Assembly (NCBI GenBank): GCA_020431405.1
Contig: JAGQIK010000101.1
Coordinates: 1-64,000, forward strand
Direction of reading: 5' to 3'
DNA from: Myxococcales bacterium
GTDB lineage: Bacteria > Myxococcota_A > Polyangia > GCA-2747355
DNA: 64,000 nt
In this document: piece after piece, positions 62,638 to 64,000 of the stretch
Position numbering within the stretch: the stretch's first letter is position 1
Layout of the letters: every line of letters begins with the position of its first letter
Position numbers and translations under genes: made by a program
The notes under the pieces: model-generated
Databases searched by the model: none
Told to the model about the DNA's origin: nothing
Seen by the model: the letters and a program-made list of their open reading frames with translations, nothing else

Positions 62638-62748
62638 TACTACTTCGATGCACGTCAAACGCGGCCGCGACGTATCATCGCAGCATCGGTAGCTAGCGCT
62701 CTGCTCGTGCTCGGACGCCCGCAGCGAGTATCGCACGGCGTGTGTTGA

Positions 62749-63306
62749 TCAGGCGGCCTTGAAGATGCCTTGCTCGCGAGCGTACTCGCCGAGCACTGCG
62801 TGCAGCTGGCGCCGGCCGCGGTGCAGCCGCGACATCACCGTGCCCACGGGGCAGCCCACCCGCTGCGCGATCTCGCGATAGCTCAGCCCCTCGAGATCGG
62901 CGAGCACCACCACACGACGAAACCCTTCGGGCAGCTCGTCGAGGGCAGCGACGACTTCGTCGCTGAGCGCGCGCTCGACGATCACGCCTTCGGGATCGCT
63001 GGCGGCGCGGCGGCGCGCCGGCGAGACGATCGGCTCGCCGGTGCCGAGCCAGCGGCGCTCTTTGGTCGAGCGACGGCACTGACTGATGAAGCTGTTGGTG
63101 AGGATGCGAAATAGCCAGGCACGGCAGTTGGTGCCTTGCTCGAAGCGTTCCCACGCCGCGTAGGCGCGCATCAGCGTCTCTTGAACGAGGTCCTCGGCGT
63201 CGCGCTCGTCGCGCGAATAGCGCAGCGCCGTGGCGAACAGCTCGGGCCGATGGGTCAGCGCTTCTTGTTCGAATTGCGTGCGCTTGAGCTCGTGGTGGGC
63301 GTTCAT
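62749..63306 (-). CDS. ECF-type RNA polymerase sigma factor
   Basis: A 185-aa sigma factor with region 2 (L-F-A-T-A-L-R-Y-S-R-D-E-R-D-A-E-D-L-V-Q-E-T, then N-C-R-A-W-L-F-R-I-L-T-N) and region 4 (L-D-E-L-P-E-G-F-R-R-V-V-V-L-A-D-L-E-G-L-S-Y-R-E-I-A). The region-2 style recalls SigR-like redox ECFs, which is suggestive only. No anti-sigma gene is adjacent in the window; upstream is a 323-bp gap. ATG with no clear ribosome site. Confidence 0.92.
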   Translation of the reverse strand: MNAHHELKRTQFEQEALTHRPELFATALRYSRDERDAEDLVQETLMRAYAAWERFEQGTNCRAWLFRILTNSFISQCRRSTKERRWLGTGEPIVSPARRRAASDPEGVIVERALSDEVVAALDELPEGFRRVVVLADLEGLSYREIAQRVGCPVGTVMSRLHRGRRQLHAVLGEYAREQGIFKAA

Positions 63307-63629
63307 CTGCCCAAAAGTCCTTCAAATCACGTGCCGACCCGCAAGCGCCTGAAATGTGATGTCAGCGGGCTGTGCCAGTGCGCGCCACCACGACATTCGC
63401 GTCACCGGTTGCAAGGCCCCACAGGTCAGTGCGGGTGCGAAACGGGCACTATTTCCAGCGGTTGGCCGGTGACGAGAATCTGAACCTCGGCGGCACGGTC
63501 GCTTTGGCAACGGCGTTGTCAGCTGAGGTTGTCACCCGCACGCGAAGACTGACGACACCACACGTGTCGCATCGACGTGTCAGGTGTTGACCGCAGGTCC
63601 CCACCTCGCGCTGGAGCGAGCGAGCGCAG
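63307..63629. other. Intergenic region upstream of the ECF sigma gene
   Basis: A 323-bp gap. I see no ECF-type -35/-10 pair (GGAAC ... CGTC) and no gene. A GAGCGAGCGAGCGCAGC segment lies near 63614. Confidence 0.55.
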
Positions 63630-64000
63630 CTAGCGGTCGTCGTCGTCGTCCGCCGTGCGCTTCTCTTTGAGCGGCCGCAGCGGCAGCTCGACGAAGCAGC
63701 GCCCGGGCGAGAGGCGCTCCTCGGACGACTGCGCGCGCACGTCGCTCTTGCTGGCGCGGATCACGCCGTCGGGGGTGACGAGCACGAAGTCGGCGTTGCG
63801 CAGCGGTTTGCGCTCGCGCTGGTCGAGCAGGTAGAGCTTGATCCAGTTCTTGCTCGCGTCGCCGGCCTCTTTGCGGCCCAACATCTCAGCGCTGCTACGG
63901 ACGCGCGGATCGGGATCGGCCTCGGCCATCCACTTGCGCAGCTCCTCGGCGGTCTTGAAGCGCTGCACCCCCTTGAGCTCGAAGTCGCGCGCCCCGAGCA
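63630..64000 (-). CDS. Hypothetical protein, 5' end outside window
   Basis: The 3'-terminal 122 codons of a minus-strand gene; the frame is open at the right window edge. The visible part has a helix (L-R-K-W-M-A-E-A-D-P-D-P-R-V-R-S-S-A-E-M-L), a possible helix-strand region W-I-K-L-Y-L-L-D-Q-R-E-R-K-P-L and strands V-L-V-T-P-D-G-V-I-R. A basic then poly-Asp tail ends it. I do not recognise the family. Confidence 0.6.
   Translation of the reverse strand, partial: LGARDFELKGVQRFKTAEELRKWMAEADPDPRVRSSAEMLGRKEAGDASKNWIKLYLLDQRERKPLRNADFVLVTPDGVIRASKSDVRAQSSEERLSPGRCFVELPLRPLKEKRTADDDDDR

Noticed and set aside
63400-63425. Autoregulated ECF promoter upstream of the sigma gene
   Set aside because: GCAACC on the minus strand lacks a CGTC at the expected 16-17 bp; the only match is 13 bp away.

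Overview
The window is one continuous stretch of a GC-rich chromosome, almost certainly from the Myxococcota (old deltaproteobacteria). The evidence is an AgmX/PglI-type C-terminal domain, two secreted proteins with MYXO-CTERM-like tails (Cys-Gly-Cys or Cys-Cys, a hydrophobic segment, then Arg/Lys), eukaryote-like protein kinases, an FHA/sigma-54 activator, a DUF507 protein and a Gram-negative outer-membrane assembly cluster. No tRNA, rRNA, CRISPR array, prophage or intact insertion sequence was seen. The only hints of mobile DNA are a REP-like fragment near 30.45 kb and arrays of 7-bp and 14-bp tandem repeats.

Layout. 1-8.7 kb is the classic translation/RNA cluster: infB (5' end cut off), ylxP, a fused rbfA-nrnA gene, truB, a hypothetical gene, rpsO, pnp and dut. 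A candidate pnp-leader hairpin lies between rpsO and pnp. 8.7-12.6 kb holds a giant membrane protein with a zinc ribbon, a kinase-like domain lacking the catalytic Asp, and an FGE-sulfatase domain. 12.6-19.2 kb carries purB, purC, purF, prfB with its programmed +1 frameshift, and lysS. 19.2-27.5 kb is the envelope block: a LolC/E-like permease, lolD, bamA, skp, lpxD, fabZ and lpxA, which export lipoproteins, insert outer-membrane proteins and start lipid A synthesis. 27.5-38.6 kb is accessory: PPC-repeat and other lipoproteins, a 58-aa protein, an AgmX/PglI-type protein, an FHA/sigma-54 activator, a peptidoglycan amidase, a Cys-rich lipoprotein with seven Trp-Cys repeats behind a good sigma-54 promoter match, and two tandem matrixin-like proteins that have lost every zinc ligand.

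38.6-43.3 kb (minus strand) encodes a degenerate module of EtfA-like, EtfB-like and ATP-grasp/acyl-CoA-synthetase-like proteins, then DUF507. 43.4-45.0 kb is a winged-helix plus kinase-like protein that also lacks the catalytic Asp. 45.3-51.3 kb is a minus-strand operon of GldA/GldF/GldG-type ABC transporter genes with DUF4340 and AsmA-like partners. A DUF6178-like gene follows. 53.3-62.6 kb returns to housekeeping: a MshEN protein, tilS, ftsH, folP, glmM, acpS, nnr and a DHFR-like gene. The window ends with an ECF sigma factor and the 3' end of an unknown minus-strand gene.

Regulation. About a dozen promoter candidates share TTGAC (or a near match), a 17-bp spacer and a degenerate -10, often TAGNCT-like. 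Several sit so close to the start codon that the mRNA would be leaderless. The strongest candidates for undescribed biology are the two kinase-like proteins with HRD changed to H-x-G, the zinc-less matrixin pair beside the Trp-Cys lipoprotein and sigma-54 signal, and the Etf-like/ATP-grasp trio, whose promoter -35 lies inside a 14-bp repeat array.
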